Source of the DNA: Bacteroidota bacterium | GTDB taxonomy: Bacteria > Bacteroidota > Bacteroidia > Bacteroidales > F082 | Length of the DNA stretch: 50,491 bases | Assembly (NCBI GenBank): GCA_003232915.1 | Contig: QIKE01000112.1 | Span: forward strand, 1 to 50,491 | Reading direction: 5' to 3' | Shown here: positions 36,440 to 46,360 of the stretch, one piece after another | How positions within the stretch are numbered: the stretch's first letter is position 1 | Layout of the letters: each line of letters starts with the position of its first letter | Notes under the pieces: generated by a model | Database searches by the model: none | Told to the model about the DNA's origin: nothing | The model's input: the letters and a program-made list of their open reading frames with translations, nothing else | Position numbers and translations under genes: made by a program

Positions 36440-36477
36440 CACTCATTTTTTGAGGAAAAATTTTAAAGTAAAATAAA

Positions 36478-36831
36478 ATGAGCAAAAAGGAATTAATCAG
36501 GTTGGTTGAAGACACAGTAGAGGTTAAGGATTTCCCAAAATTCAAAGCTGGCGATACCATCACCGTAACATATAAAATCAAAGAAGGCAACAAAGAACGT
36601 CTTCAAAAGTATCAAGGCGTTGTTTTACAGCGTTCAGGAAGCGGTCCCACATCTACTTTTACCGTAAGAAAAATATCGGGTAATGTCGGTGTAGAACGTA
36701 TTTTTCCTATTTCATCCCATTTCATCGAAGCTATTGAAGTAAACAAAATCGGTGTTGTTCGACGTGCACGAATTTTTTATTTCAGAAAACTCCGTGGTAA
36801 AAAGGCAAGAATTAAGGAAAAAAGACGTTAG
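36478..36831 (+). CDS. rplS: 50S ribosomal protein L19
   Basis: L19 of 117 residues, full length. It is a basic protein at the 30S-50S interface. [49 protein letters not shown] and [20 protein letters not shown] are diagnostic and in order. It is transcribed alone, from a clear promoter to the strong terminator at 36856. The usual trmD/rimM neighbours are absent, as is common in Bacteroidetes. Confidence 0.98.
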   Translation: MSKKELIRLVEDTVEVKDFPKFKAGDTITVTYKIKEGNKERLQKYQGVVLQRSGSGPTSTFTVRKISGNVGVERIFPISSHFIEAIEVNKIGVVRRARIFYFRKLRGKKARIKEKRR

Positions 36832-36855
36832 TAATATTTCCTTTTTCAAAAATAC

Positions 36856-36885
36856 AAACTCCGTTGCTTTCAGCGGAGTTTTTTT
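36856..36885 (+). terminator. rplS intrinsic terminator
   Basis: AAACTCCGTTG pairs with CAGCGGAGTTT (one G-T pair) around a 4-base loop CTTT, followed by a T-run. It lies 25 bases after the rplS stop. Confidence 0.88.
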
Positions 36886-37164
36886 AATACATTAAACTAA
36901 TATACACTATTTTGCACTATTCATTTCAAGTTTGCAATATGTTTTATATTCCAATACAAACACCGTCGCCAAAACCTTTTTGTCAGGGATAATAATTTTA
37001 ACAACCACATTGATACATTTAGCTAAAAAGCGTCTGCAAAAAACTCCCTAATTTGTATCTTGTCAAATCAGAAAACGTCAAATCTTCAAAGCGCGCATAA
37101 CGACAAAATTTGCATTTCGTAACAGCACAACTTAATCATTTCCGAACATTATTACACCCTCATT
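36886..37164. other. Intergenic region between rplS and miaA ends
   Basis: Converging gene ends; no gene, repeat or RNA recognised. Confidence 0.35.
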
Positions 37165-38079
37165 TTATTTTGTCATCTGCTTTTCTACAAAAGAAATAAT
37201 TTCTTTTGTGTCGGTCGGTTTAAACCAGTGTATTTCTTTGTCTTTTTTAAACCATGTCAATTGCCTTTTGGCATAGCGCCGGGTATTGGTTTTTATTTTT
37301 TCCAAAGCAAAATCAAGACTACATTTACCTTCTAAGTAAGTAAACAATTCTTTGAAACCCAGAGTGTTCAGTGCGTTGAGTTTACAATAAGGAAAAACAG
37401 CTTTGGCTTCGTCAACCCAGCCTTTAATAAGCATTTGATCGGCTCGCCGGTTTATTCTGTTGAACAATTCCTTCCGAGGCAACTCAAGTCCGACTTTTAT
37501 TATTTCAAAAGCACGCTTTTTGGGTTTGTTGTGTCGCAGGTCCGAATACTTTTCTCCGCTTTGCAAGCAAATTTCAATAGCACGCATCAATCGCTTTGGG
37601 TTTTTTATATCAACCAAATTATAATATTCGGGATCGAGGTGCCGCAATTGAAATTGAATCGCTTCAATTCCTTCTGTTTTGAATTTATCTTCAAGTTTTT
37701 TGCGTAATTTGGGATCGGAATCGGGCAATTTGTCTATTCCTTTGCAAACAGCATCAATATACAGACCTGAGCCTCCCGACATTATTACTACGGAGGTAAT
37801 TTTAAACAATTTGCTGAGCATTGCTAACACATCTTGCTCAAAATGCGCAACATTATACTCGTCGAATATGGAAAGATGCCCTACAAAATGATGTGGAACA
37901 TGTTGAAGGGATGAAGGTTCTGGAGCTGCGGTTCCAATCGCAATTTCTTTGTAAAACTGTCTTGAATCTGCCGAAATTATTTCAGTACCTAAATGTTTTG
38001 CCAATTTTACCGATAAAGTTGTTTTGCCCGATGCCGTTGGTCCCACTACAAGTATTAAAAACTTTTTGGAAAAAGTCAT
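37165..38079 (-). CDS. miaA: tRNA dimethylallyltransferase
   Basis: Transfers a dimethylallyl group to A37 of tRNAs that read UNN codons. It has 304 residues. The P-loop is GPTASGKT at 13-20. Other conserved segments are IISADSRQFYKE, the HVPHHFVGH region, GGSGLYIDAV, and the C-terminal LGFKELFTYLEG and TRRYAKRQLTWFK. The start lies 23 bases after the cca stop on the same strand, so both tRNA-processing genes probably share a transcript. The dimethylallyl donor comes from the MEP pathway, which includes IspE in this window. Confidence 0.97.
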   Translation of the reverse strand: MTFSKKFLILVVGPTASGKTTLSVKLAKHLGTEIISADSRQFYKEIAIGTAAPEPSSLQHVPHHFVGHLSIFDEYNVAHFEQDVLAMLSKLFKITSVVIMSGGSGLYIDAVCKGIDKLPDSDPKLRKKLEDKFKTEGIEAIQFQLRHLDPEYYNLVDIKNPKRLMRAIEICLQSGEKYSDLRHNKPKKRAFEIIKVGLELPRKELFNRINRRADQMLIKGWVDEAKAVFPYCKLNALNTLGFKELFTYLEGKCSLDFALEKIKTNTRRYAKRQLTWFKKDKEIHWFKPTDTKEIISFVEKQMTK

Positions 38080-38102
38080 GGATACCGATTTTTTTTTAAT
38101 TT

Positions 38103-39542
38103 TTATTTTTGCGATGGTTCGTCCACAATTTTTTTTACTTCAAACCCGCAACGTTTACCTTCTTCTATCATAAAATTATAAGCTTCACGAAAATTGTTGT
38201 GCAGATTACCGTCGAGAATAGCCTCACGGATAGCTGTTTTTATTTTGCCCACCGTTTTTGAAGGACGTAATCCGAAAGTTTCCATAATTATTTCGCCGTT
38301 AACGGGAGGTTGCCAATTGAGCAAACGGTCTTTTTCTTCCACTTCTTTTAGCTTTTCACGCACCAAAGTAAAATTCTCAAGATAAAGTTTGATTTTAGCT
38401 TCATTTTTAGAGGTTATGTCAGCTTCACAAAGTAGCATCAAATCGTAAATATCGTTGCCGGCGTCGAAAAGCAACCTTCTTATAGCCGAGTCAGAAACAA
38501 TATCCTGCGAAAGCACAATAGGACGTAAATGCAATTGTACCAACTTCTGCACGTATCGCATTTTTTCGTTCAAAGGCAGTTTAAGCTTTTTAAAAATTCC
38601 TGGAACCATCTTAGCACCGACAAACTCGTGCCCGTGAAAAGTCCAGCCTAAATCTGGTTCAAAACGCTTGGTAACAGGCTTGGCAATATCGTGCAGCAAA
38701 GCCGCCCACCGCAACCAAAGACTGTTCGATTTTTCCGCCACGTTGTCTAACACTTGCAAAGTATGATAAAAATTATCTTTATGTGCCAGACCTTTTACTT
38801 TTTCAACGCCTTTTAATGCTATAAATTTAGGGAAAATAATTTTCAGAATACCGCTTTCTTCCAACAATTTAAAACCTATGGAAGGTTTCGTTGCCATAAT
38901 AATTTTGTTTACTTCATCAATAATTCGTTCTCCGGAAACAATTGTAATACGATTTTTGTTTCGTATGATGGCTTCAAAAGTACTTTCTGCAATGGTAAAG
39001 TCAAGTTGTGAGGCAAAACGTACGGCACGCATCATACGCAATGGATCGTCCGAAAAAGTAATGTCGGGGTCAAGAGGGGTACGGATAACCCTATTTCCCA
39101 AATCGTTTAAACCATTGAACGGGTCGTGAAGTTTGCCGAAGTCATTCTTATTCAGGCTTATCGACATTGCATTGATGGTAAAATCGCGTCTGTTTTGGTC
39201 GTCGGTAAGACTTCCGTTTTCCACAATCGGTTTACGAGAGTTGCTCCGGTACGATTCTTTACGTGCTCCAACAAACTCCAAGTCCCAACTTTTGTATTTT
39301 ACCATAGCCGTCCCAAAGTTCTTAAAATAACGGACGGAATTCCCATTACCGAATTTTTCCGCCAACTTTTTGGCAAAAGTTATTCCGCTACCCAATATCA
39401 CAAAATCCACATCTGTCGATGGCCTGCCAAGTAACAAATCACGCACATAACCACCAATAACGTAAGCAGACCGGTTATTTTCGTCGGCTACCTGTGCAAC
39501 ACTCCGAAAAGGCTCATCTTGTATTTTATCAAAAAAATTCAT
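38103..39542 (-). CDS. cca: CCA tRNA nucleotidyltransferase with HD domain
   Basis: Adds or repairs the 3' CCA end, needed here because both tRNA genes in the window lack it. It has 479 residues from ATG 39542; the TTG at 39554 falls in the promoter box. The class II polymerase head has [20 protein letters not shown] (GG and DxD catalytic motifs) and [10 protein letters not shown]. The RNA-binding segment is [15 protein letters not shown]-terminal HD domain follows ([23 protein letters not shown]), as is usual in Bacteroidetes versions. Confidence 0.95.
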   Translation of the reverse strand: MNFFDKIQDEPFRSVAQVADENNRSAYVIGGYVRDLLLGRPSTDVDFVILGSGITFAKKLAEKFGNGNSVRYFKNFGTAMVKYKSWDLEFVGARKESYRSNSRKPIVENGSLTDDQNRRDFTINAMSISLNKNDFGKLHDPFNGLNDLGNRVIRTPLDPDITFSDDPLRMMRAVRFASQLDFTIAESTFEAIIRNKNRITIVSGERIIDEVNKIIMATKPSIGFKLLEESGILKIIFPKFIALKGVEKVKGLAHKDNFYHTLQVLDNVAEKSNSLWLRWAALLHDIAKPVTKRFEPDLGWTFHGHEFVGAKMVPGIFKKLKLPLNEKMRYVQKLVQLHLRPIVLSQDIVSDSAIRRLLFDAGNDIYDLMLLCEADITSKNEAKIKLYLENFTLVREKLKEVEEKDRLLNWQPPVNGEIIMETFGLRPSKTVGKIKTAIREAILDGNLHNNFREAYNFMIEEGKRCGFEVKKIVDEPSQK

Positions 39543-39551
39543 AGTTGCCGG

Positions 39552-39559
39552 CAAAAATA
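39552..39559 (-). promoter_or_regulatory. -7 box of cca-miaA
   Basis: TATTTTTG on the reverse strand, ending 9 bases before ATG 39542. It predicts a very short leader. Confidence 0.4.
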
Positions 39560-39703
39560 CAAAAAAGGAACTAAATCATATTTTGAGGTACGGTGGAAAA
39601 TATTTTATCTTCACTCTACTCATCAATATCAAACTACTTTCGGAAAGTATACTTATTGTTACAAGAATGAGAAAATATTGCGGATTTATGTTGGCTATCG
39701 TTA

Positions 39704-39827
39704 CATCGCCCTGAAAAGACTGTAAAAAAAATATTGCTCTTGCGAAAATAATAGAGGAGATAAAACGCCACAATAGTTGATGAGTTAAGACAAATGGAAA
39801 CTATTAAATTGCCCTTTCAGGGCGATG
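39704..39827. repeat. Inverted repeat element in the cca-regulator gap
   Basis: CATCGCCCTGAAA (39704-39716) and TTTCAGGGCGATG (39815-39827) are perfect inverted copies about 100 bases apart. The right arm also folds on itself (GCCCT-TTC-AGGGC). It lies between divergent genes and is probably a small palindromic repeat. Confidence 0.65.
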
Positions 39828-39990
39828 ATCCTCAGTATATTAAATCGTAGGGGCGTTGCCAAAGTGATAAAGTAAGTTGGCTGTCAGCCCGAAATTTAAT
39901 GTCAGAAAAGCGTATATTTACACTACAAAGCACCTGAAATTATTATTTAGCCAATATAGACGTATTCCCTGACATTTTAAAATTATTTGT

Positions 39991-40005
39991 TATCTTTGTC
40001 AGATA
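39991..40005 (+). promoter_or_regulatory. -7 box and overlapping palindromic operator of the S24 regulator
   Basis: TATCTTTG (39991-39998) is a -7 box, 73 bases before the regulator gene. It lies within TATCT-TTGTC-AGATA, a 5-base inverted repeat, a plausible autoregulatory operator. Confidence 0.4.
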
Positions 40006-40071
40006 TTTAATCATTTTACAGATTAGATATTAAACATATTTTTTTTTAAAATAAATAAAAGATATCAAGTT

Positions 40072-40872
40072 ATGTTTTTCAAAAGCAACATCAAATTATT
40101 GCGGAAGCGACGGGGGCGTACTCAAGACGAAGCTGCCCTTGCCCTTAGCCTAAAACGCTCAACTCTTAGCGGATATGAAAACGCTGTGGCACAGCCCAAT
40201 ATCAATGCTTTAATGCAGTTTTCGGAATATTATGGCATCGCTATAGACACACTTGTTAAAGTTGATTTAAGGTCGTTGTCGGAAAGTCAGCTCAACCAAC
40301 TCGAACGGGGTTACGACATCTATATAAAAGGTAGCAATTTGCGGGTGTTGACCACCACAGTCGATCAAGACAACGAAGAGAACATTGAGCTGGTCGGCGA
40401 AAAAGCCAAAGCAGGTTATGCCACAGGCTATGCCGACCCCGATTACATCAGGATTTTACCCACTTTTAAACTACCGTTTTTATCGAAACAAAAAAAATAC
40501 CGTACTTTTCAGATTAGTGGTGACTCAATGCTTCCCATACCCGATGGCTCATATGTTACCGGTGAGTTTGTACAAGATTGGACAACTATCCGCAACCAAC
40601 ATGCATACGTAGTACTAACCAAAGACGACGGAGTAGTGTTTAAAGTGTTGGAAAATAAGATTAATGAAAACGGTAAAATAAAGCTTCACTCGTTGAATCC
40701 TTTGTATTTGCCATACGAGATGCCCGTTAGCGAAATACGTGAAGTATGGAAATTTGTGAACTACATCAGCGCCGAAGTTCCCGAAGCCAACAGAGAAAAA
40801 GATCAACTGGCAAAAGAAGTAAAACAACTGAAAAAACAAGTTGAAGCTATTCAGATGAAACTAAACTTGTGA
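40072..40872 (+). CDS. XRE family regulator with S24 LexA-like peptidase domain
   Basis: A 266-residue regulator. The N-terminal XRE helix-turn-helix is at about 5-62 (RGRTQDEAALALSLKRSTLS, GYENAVAQPN). The S24 domain has a LexA-like cleavage motif KAGYATGY (A114-G115), the nucleophile in SGDSMLPIPDG (S152) and the base lysine in VVFKVLEN (K191). A coiled coil ends the protein (EVKQLKKQVEAIQMKL). It may self-cleave on RecA activation or act as a phage-type repressor. It precedes the DnaQ/GIY-YIG nuclease gene by 99 bases, which fits a damage response. Bacteroidetes carry several such regulators, so the target is open. Confidence 0.9.
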   Translation: MFFKSNIKLLRKRRGRTQDEAALALSLKRSTLSGYENAVAQPNINALMQFSEYYGIAIDTLVKVDLRSLSESQLNQLERGYDIYIKGSNLRVLTTTVDQDNEENIELVGEKAKAGYATGYADPDYIRILPTFKLPFLSKQKKYRTFQISGDSMLPIPDGSYVTGEFVQDWTTIRNQHAYVVLTKDDGVVFKVLENKINENGKIKLHSLNPLYLPYEMPVSEIREVWKFVNYISAEVPEANREKDQLAKEVKQLKKQVEAIQMKLNL

Positions 40873-40971
40873 AGATGCCTTCTTATAAAATAAAGGCGCT
40901 AAAAATTTCAAGTGTGTATGCTTGAAACGGGGTTTAACGGTTAAAATTAGTAAGAGTTATATATTGCACAA

Positions 40972-42345
40972 ATGAAATACGCCATCATCGACATCGAAAC
41001 TACCGGACTAAGTCCGAAAAACGAGAAAATTACGGAGATAGCCGTTTTCCTGCATAACGGACATCAAGTCGTTGATTTTTTTAGCACCTTGGTTAATCCC
41101 GAAAAAAAAATTCCATACCGGATAGTACAACTAACGGGTATCAACAACCAAATGGTACAAGATGCACCAAAATTTTACGAAATAGCTAAAAAAATTATTG
41201 AAATCACGTGTGACAACGTAATTGTCGGGCACAACGCCCGCTTCGATTACGGATTTCTGCGGCAAGAGTTTTTAAGTTTGGGATACGATTTTCGTCGCGA
41301 GACCATTGACACGGTGAAATGGGCACGACAACTTATTCCTGGCCAACCTTCGTACAGTCTCGGAAAATTGTGTATCAGGCTCGGTATCGAAAACAAAGCA
41401 CGCCATCGTGCTACCGGCGATGCCGAAGCTACCGTTAAACTTTTTGAATTGCTGAAAAGTTTAGAACCGGCATCTGCAAAAAATAAGAACGGCAGAACAA
41501 ACAACAGTTTCAACCATTCGTTAACCGAAAATTTACCACATGCTACGGGTGTATATTATTTTTACAATAGGTCTGGTGAATTGATTTATGTAGGAAAATC
41601 GGTTGATATCCACAGTCGTGTAATGTCGCATTTAAATAACAACAAAGACAAACGGGCCGTTGATATGAAAAATAATCTTGCCGAAATAGATTACACACTT
41701 ACCGGCAGCGAGTTAGTAGCGCTACTGCTAGAATCGGCCGAAATAAAAAAACGCCAGCCGCTGTATAATCGTGCCCAACGCCGCACCTATTTTAATTACG
41801 GGCTTTATTCTTTTACAGATGATAACGGTTATACCAACCTTCGCCTGAACAAAATCATTGACGAAGTGCAACCTATCTACACTTACGGGTCGATTCGGGA
41901 AGGACAAGAACATTTGTATCGCCTGTGCAAAGAGTTCGGATTGTGCCAAAAACTCACAGGACTCTATAATACACAAGATGCATGTTTTCATTACCAAATA
42001 CATCAATGCAATGGTGCGTGCATAGGCAAAGAAGTATCTGACGATTACAACCAAAGGGTAAAACAAGCAATAGAAAACTATCATTTCGACGAACAAAACT
42101 TCCTTATTTTCGGTAAAGGACGTAACGAAGAAGAAAAATCAATTGTAAAAGTCGAAAATGGAAAATATATTGGCTTTGGTTTTATACCAATAGCACTACT
42201 TAACACGAAAGCATATGAGTTGGAAGAGTTCGTGCAACAACAAAAAGATAACAAAGAAGTGAGGCGAATAATTATTACTGCAATAAAGCAAGGAAAAGCG
42301 AAAAAAGCAACTCCCTTTCGCGAAGCGGGATTTTCCACAACTTAA
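40972..42345 (+). CDS. DnaQ-like exonuclease/GIY-YIG (UvrC-like) nuclease
   Basis: Two nucleases in 457 residues. At 1-165 is a DEDDh 3'-5' exonuclease: IIDIETTGLSP (D7, E9), GHNARFDYGFL, and HRATGDAEAT. At about 190-275 is a GIY-YIG domain (GVYYFYNRSGELIYVGKSVD, RVMSHL), then a UvrC/Cho-like region with CQKLTGLYNTQDACFHYQIH and the cysteine-containing QCNGACIGKE. This epsilon-plus-Cho architecture is known in several phyla and is assigned to excision repair incision. It follows an S24 regulator, which suggests shared damage control. A TTCG-type AT-rich hairpin overlaps its stop. Confidence 0.92.
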   Translation: MKYAIIDIETTGLSPKNEKITEIAVFLHNGHQVVDFFSTLVNPEKKIPYRIVQLTGINNQMVQDAPKFYEIAKKIIEITCDNVIVGHNARFDYGFLRQEFLSLGYDFRRETIDTVKWARQLIPGQPSYSLGKLCIRLGIENKARHRATGDAEATVKLFELLKSLEPASAKNKNGRTNNSFNHSLTENLPHATGVYYFYNRSGELIYVGKSVDIHSRVMSHLNNNKDKRAVDMKNNLAEIDYTLTGSELVALLLESAEIKKRQPLYNRAQRRTYFNYGLYSFTDDNGYTNLRLNKIIDEVQPIYTYGSIREGQEHLYRLCKEFGLCQKLTGLYNTQDACFHYQIHQCNGACIGKEVSDDYNQRVKQAIENYHFDEQNFLIFGKGRNEEEKSIVKVENGKYIGFGFIPIALLNTKAYELEEFVQQQKDNKEVRRIIITAIKQGKAKKATPFREAGFSTT

Positions 42346-42363
42346 TAAGTTCGACTTATTTTT
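42344..42363 (+). terminator. Weak AT-rich terminator after the nuclease gene
   Basis: AATAAGT-TCG-ACTTATT followed by TTT, overlapping the stop codon. The stem is perfect but only two pairs are G-C, so efficiency is uncertain. Confidence 0.5.
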
Positions 42364-42893
42364 CGATAGGTTTAACAAAACTTCTGGTGATTTTGATTGC
42401 CCAAGATAAGTTTTTACAGGTTTTGTAGTTTACGTCGGTTGCCAGACTACATTATCTTCTTGTCGTCCGAAATAGGTGGTGTTGGAAAGGGCGTTAACTT
42501 ATTCAATCAATTGTTCTAATTTCAAACCCCCTGACCTTATAATTGCTAACTAATATATAATCTGCATAATAATATTTTTTAAATCGAATACCGGCATAGA
42601 AGCTTGCAATCAAAATAAACTATTATACATACACAATCAACTTACAAACAGAGATAATGTTACATTGAAAGCACTTTGCGAAGAATTGAATAAAACAGAA
42701 CCATTTATTCGCAAACAAACTTGAAAATTGTGCACGAGCTTATTTAAAACTGCGAATTTTTATATATGAAGCCTCTTCGTATATTTAAAACACATTGGGG
42801 TCTGCCAATCTTTCTACGGGTTCAGGAATTATGATATTACAAAACAATACACATAATTTGATAGCAACAACTTCATTTTTCAATTAGGAAATA
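42364..42893. other. Gene-free gap before the cytochrome gene
   Basis: About 530 bases of AT-rich sequence between converging genes. I see no gene, RNA or repeat. Confidence 0.35.
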
Positions 42894-45308
42894 TCAACTA
42901 CGTTTCCCTAAAAAAACTTTAAATATCAAAAAGAAAATGCCGAAGCCTATTACTAAGCCAAAAAGAACTTGCCCCCATGCGCCTATGAGCAAAATTTTAT
43001 GCAGAATACCCGAATGTTCCTTATTGTCAATGGTAACACCTGCGTATTTGGCGGTATGGCTCATCAGCGAAACGGCTAAATCCTGATCGGGAATGGTTTT
43101 ATGACACGACAAGCAAACGCCCCTTCTATCGAGTTTGGCACGGACAGCAGCATTGAGCGGACGGGAAAGTTTAAAATGATGCCCGACGGTTTGCAATTGT
43201 TTTCCTTTTTCGTTTACAAACCTCGACCAATCCATATGAAGGTTTGGAATAGCCGGCTTTTGAATTGTATATTTTTCAGGTAATACTTCTTGATCTGCCG
43301 TCTCCAAATCGACAATTAAATCCTTTGAAGGATCAGCGAATAATTTGCCGCCGTTTATGCCATAACCCATAGATTTAGCGTTGGTATGACAACTTTCACA
43401 AGATCTGGCTTTTTTTTGAATGGTGTGCGGTTGCACTGGAGACATATCAATAGCAAGTTGGCCATTTTTTCCTGCCCCTTCCACATTAGGAATTTTAAAT
43501 ATATGGTTTTGCATCAGAGCATTACCATCTTTTCCAATAACCGTAACAGTGGTTTGGCATCCGGGAATAGTAGGCGAAATACGGCCTTCGCCATTTTGCG
43601 AAAGCGCAGGATTTTCCCAACGCAAATAGCTACGGGTCTCGGTTACTTCGCCATCTACCTGATAATTTTGTAAATCGCCACGTGCGCCACCGGTAAGGCC
43701 GTTTTTGTCGTGGTCGGAAGCAGCGGCAAGCCAGTCGGTATGTTTTATGCCTTTGCTATAATCAATTTTCACATGACAGCCGTAACATTGAGGTGCCCAC
43801 GTGGCATGGCAAGCGTAGCACTCCATTCGCTTGTCGTGAATACTGATTTGATCCATTGCCACACGACCGTTTTCCGATAGTTTATTTTCCTGTGTCAGTT
43901 TTTTCAGAGGTTGCAATACGAGGTCTTTTCCGCTAGCAAGATGCACTAATACCGAGTCGCCGGTACGTACCACATTTGTCAATGGATTTCCACGAGCGCT
44001 GATTAAAAAGCCGTCTTTGGGTTTGTAAACGGTGCCTTTTTTCAGATAATCGGGTAAATGCCGTGTAACTCCGCGCGAACTTCCCTTTGCCGGAACCGTA
44101 TCGAATTCGTCGCCATAACCAAGTGGTAACTCCCAAGGATATTTTTTTGTGGTTCCATGACAATCTTGGCATTCTATTTCTACCGCAGCAAGCGTGCTAC
44201 CAGTGAGAAAACGGTCGCCATGCAAATCGTTGGAAGTGTGGCAATCTTGACAAAGCATTCCTTTCTTATAATGCACATCTTCCTGAAGATGAAGATAATG
44301 CTTGGTGTGCAGTTTGGGTTGTCCTTTACCATGCCGGTCGTAAGTTGGATCATAGGCTGTTTCCATCAATCCCTGATAGGAAACACCGATACGTTTTCCA
44401 CGGTTGTGGCAAGTTGTACAGGTTTCTACAGGTATGCCCGAGTATATTCTGCCGTGTACTTTTACTTTGGCATTCCTACCGGCCTGAATGCTGTGAACCA
44501 ACAGATGTCCGGGTTTTGTTTTGTCGATTGTGGGATCACCACCCTCATAAAAACCATTGTTGGAATAAGGAATATGACACGACGAACAGCCAATACCTCG
44601 AAAATCGCCACGCTTTTGCCTACCTTTGGAACCGGTGTGGCAACGCAAACACTCCTGCCGAAGATAAGTATAAACGGCAAGTTGCGGGTTTTTCGCTATC
44701 TCTCCTGCTGTGGGAGCAGGTGGCAACTTTTTCATCTTGGCAGGATAAACTTGCGGATTTTTATCGTGCAAAGATTGCATGTATTTCTGATAAATTGCCG
44801 TACCGAGACGCTCGTGCGAATCCCCGGGATTCTTGGTAACATAGTTGCCAATGTTATGATTGTAACCTTCCAAACCACCAAAACTCCATAAAGCACCCTG
44901 AATTTTTCCCTGTTCACTCATCATCAACGAGTTCATCTCGGCACTTACCTGCTCTTTGTGGCACTGGCCACATGTATTGTTATTAATCCATGAACTGCCG
45001 GGATCGGGATAAAATGCTTTGGGACCTTTATGTTTAACATAATAAAAAATGCTTCCCTGATGTGCCAGTTTTGCTGTTGTAGCACTTGGGTTGCCTCCAT
45101 GGCACACAATACAACCGTTGGGGTCGCCGATTTCTTTCCCTTTTTTGTAGATTTGCTGCATCATTTTCGACTGATGCTGCCTGATAGGCTCTATCCCTTG
45201 ATGACACGACAGGCAGTACTTTCCACGTGCCGGAAAACCCGACTGACTATAAATATTTACGGGATAAATAATTAACGCTAATAATAAAATGAAAAACCAT
45301 CTATACAT
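42894..45308 (-). CDS. Twelve-heme membrane-anchored c-type cytochrome
   Basis: Exported multiheme cytochrome of 804 residues, with a signal peptide (FFILLLALIIYPVNIYSQ) and a C-terminal membrane helix (about 775-798). I count 12 CXXCH heme sites: CLSCH, CIVCH, CGQCH, CLRCH, CSSCH, CTTCH, CQDCH twice, CYACH, CYGCH, CESCH and CLSCH. The spacing is uneven, with pairs near 480-500 and a long heme-free stretch after them. It probably carries electrons from the quinone pool or to a periplasmic acceptor. It is alone, with no reductase or cytochrome-maturation gene nearby. I do not recognise a named reductase family. Confidence 0.9.
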   Translation of the reverse strand: MYRWFFILLLALIIYPVNIYSQSGFPARGKYCLSCHQGIEPIRQHQSKMMQQIYKKGKEIGDPNGCIVCHGGNPSATTAKLAHQGSIFYYVKHKGPKAFYPDPGSSWINNNTCGQCHKEQVSAEMNSLMMSEQGKIQGALWSFGGLEGYNHNIGNYVTKNPGDSHERLGTAIYQKYMQSLHDKNPQVYPAKMKKLPPAPTAGEIAKNPQLAVYTYLRQECLRCHTGSKGRQKRGDFRGIGCSSCHIPYSNNGFYEGGDPTIDKTKPGHLLVHSIQAGRNAKVKVHGRIYSGIPVETCTTCHNRGKRIGVSYQGLMETAYDPTYDRHGKGQPKLHTKHYLHLQEDVHYKKGMLCQDCHTSNDLHGDRFLTGSTLAAVEIECQDCHGTTKKYPWELPLGYGDEFDTVPAKGSSRGVTRHLPDYLKKGTVYKPKDGFLISARGNPLTNVVRTGDSVLVHLASGKDLVLQPLKKLTQENKLSENGRVAMDQISIHDKRMECYACHATWAPQCYGCHVKIDYSKGIKHTDWLAAASDHDKNGLTGGARGDLQNYQVDGEVTETRSYLRWENPALSQNGEGRISPTIPGCQTTVTVIGKDGNALMQNHIFKIPNVEGAGKNGQLAIDMSPVQPHTIQKKARSCESCHTNAKSMGYGINGGKLFADPSKDLIVDLETADQEVLPEKYTIQKPAIPNLHMDWSRFVNEKGKQLQTVGHHFKLSRPLNAAVRAKLDRRGVCLSCHKTIPDQDLAVSLMSHTAKYAGVTIDNKEHSGILHKILLIGAWGQVLFGLVIGFGIFFLIFKVFLGKRS

Positions 45309-45328
45309 ATTTATTTATTTAGATATGT

Positions 45329-45336
45329 CAAAAGTA
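45329..45336 (-). promoter_or_regulatory. -7 box of the cytochrome gene
   Basis: TACTTTTG on the reverse strand, 20 bases before ATG 45308. This is the same spacing as at batD. Confidence 0.4.
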
Positions 45337-45696
45337 AAAATTTATTCCAGCAAACATTAGGAAAATGATATTTTAATATTGTTAAGTCTATATTTATTAT
45401 TAACCCAGTTTATTGTAGTTATAAAACGTCAATTTCTTCGGTATATTCGCTTTTAAGATTAATCAATTACTCAAGTTTCGGAGAAAATTCCAACAACCTC
45501 ATAAATAGTTAAAGATTAATAAAAAAAACGAAAAAATTCAATATATCTTAAACTAAAAACTTAATTTTGAAAGAGTTACTAATTTAAAAAGGCGCAAAAT
45601 ATGCTACATATCAAAGACAGTAAAAATTTATTTGAGGTGTAATAGACAAAAAGGAGGCTGTTTTTTAACGGGTTTAAGTCAAAACAATTCCTCCAT

Positions 45697-45820
45697 TATC
45701 TTTGCATTGTCAAATAAAACGGAAGAAAACTGTACTGGAGAGCAACCTGACAGGGATACGCTGGATGGCGGACGAAAAAGTCACAATATTTAAGGAGTCA
45801 TTAAAACAGGACTTCTTTTT
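45697..45820 (+). ncRNA. Candidate small RNA (promoter box plus terminator)
   Basis: TATCTTTG (45697-45704) is followed about 90 bases on by AAGGAGTC/GACTTCTT (45792-45817) and a T-run. There is no reading frame in between. It could be a small transcript of about 110 bases, or chance inside the decayed IS. Confidence 0.25.
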
Positions 45821-45829
45821 ACTTTTTCA

Positions 45830-46360
45830 TAAGTTTTTATGTCTTCAAAAACTCATCAATAAATTTATTTTAGCTCTATAGTGATAGGCATTATGAGATT
45901 TTTTGTGATATATCCGACTATTGATTCATAGTTAAACTATCACATTTGTACAGATATCCCTTCGAAAGAATTAATCAGACCCTTCCGCCCATCACAAACA
46001 ACCCATGCAATAATAAATCATGCTGACTTTAGTTGTTCTATTCCTTGAATGTAAGGAACATTCATTTCCTTTTATCGTACTTCAGCATGTTCTCTTTCGT
46101 AATAGCGTATTTAAAAAGCATCATTCCAAAGACTGTTTCCCAATAAGTTGTTTCCATTAAAACGATCAGTTTTCTTGGATATTTTTCAGAAATACGAACT
46201 TGGTACTAATCTATTTTGCGTTGGATAGTTCACTTGGAACATTTATATTTGTTTGTTAGTTGGGAATAGGTCAGTGTCTCTTCCTTGTATTCTATCCAGA
46301 TGAGTTCATATCCAAGTTGGGTTCCTCCTAAAAATTGTTTTCAGCGTACATAACATTTGT
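45830..46360 (-). pseudogene. Zn-binding IS256-like transposase remnant
   Basis: The reverse strand reads KQFLGGTQLGYELIWIEYKE, then ETLTYSQLTNKYKCSK, stop, TIQRKID, stop. It continues with RKLIVLMETTYWETVFGMML, YIQGIEQLKSA, VVCDGRKGLINSFEGI and YITKNLIMPITIELK. The order (helix-turn-helix, MDTTYWG, CDGRKGL) is that of transposases annotated as IS256-like Zn-binding variants. There are at least five stops or frame changes. Confidence 0.7.

Noticed and set aside
44157-44891. Forward 244-codon frame opposite the cytochrome gene
   Set aside because: Antisense to a gene with 12 intact heme motifs; its composition follows from the reverse codons and it has no promoter.
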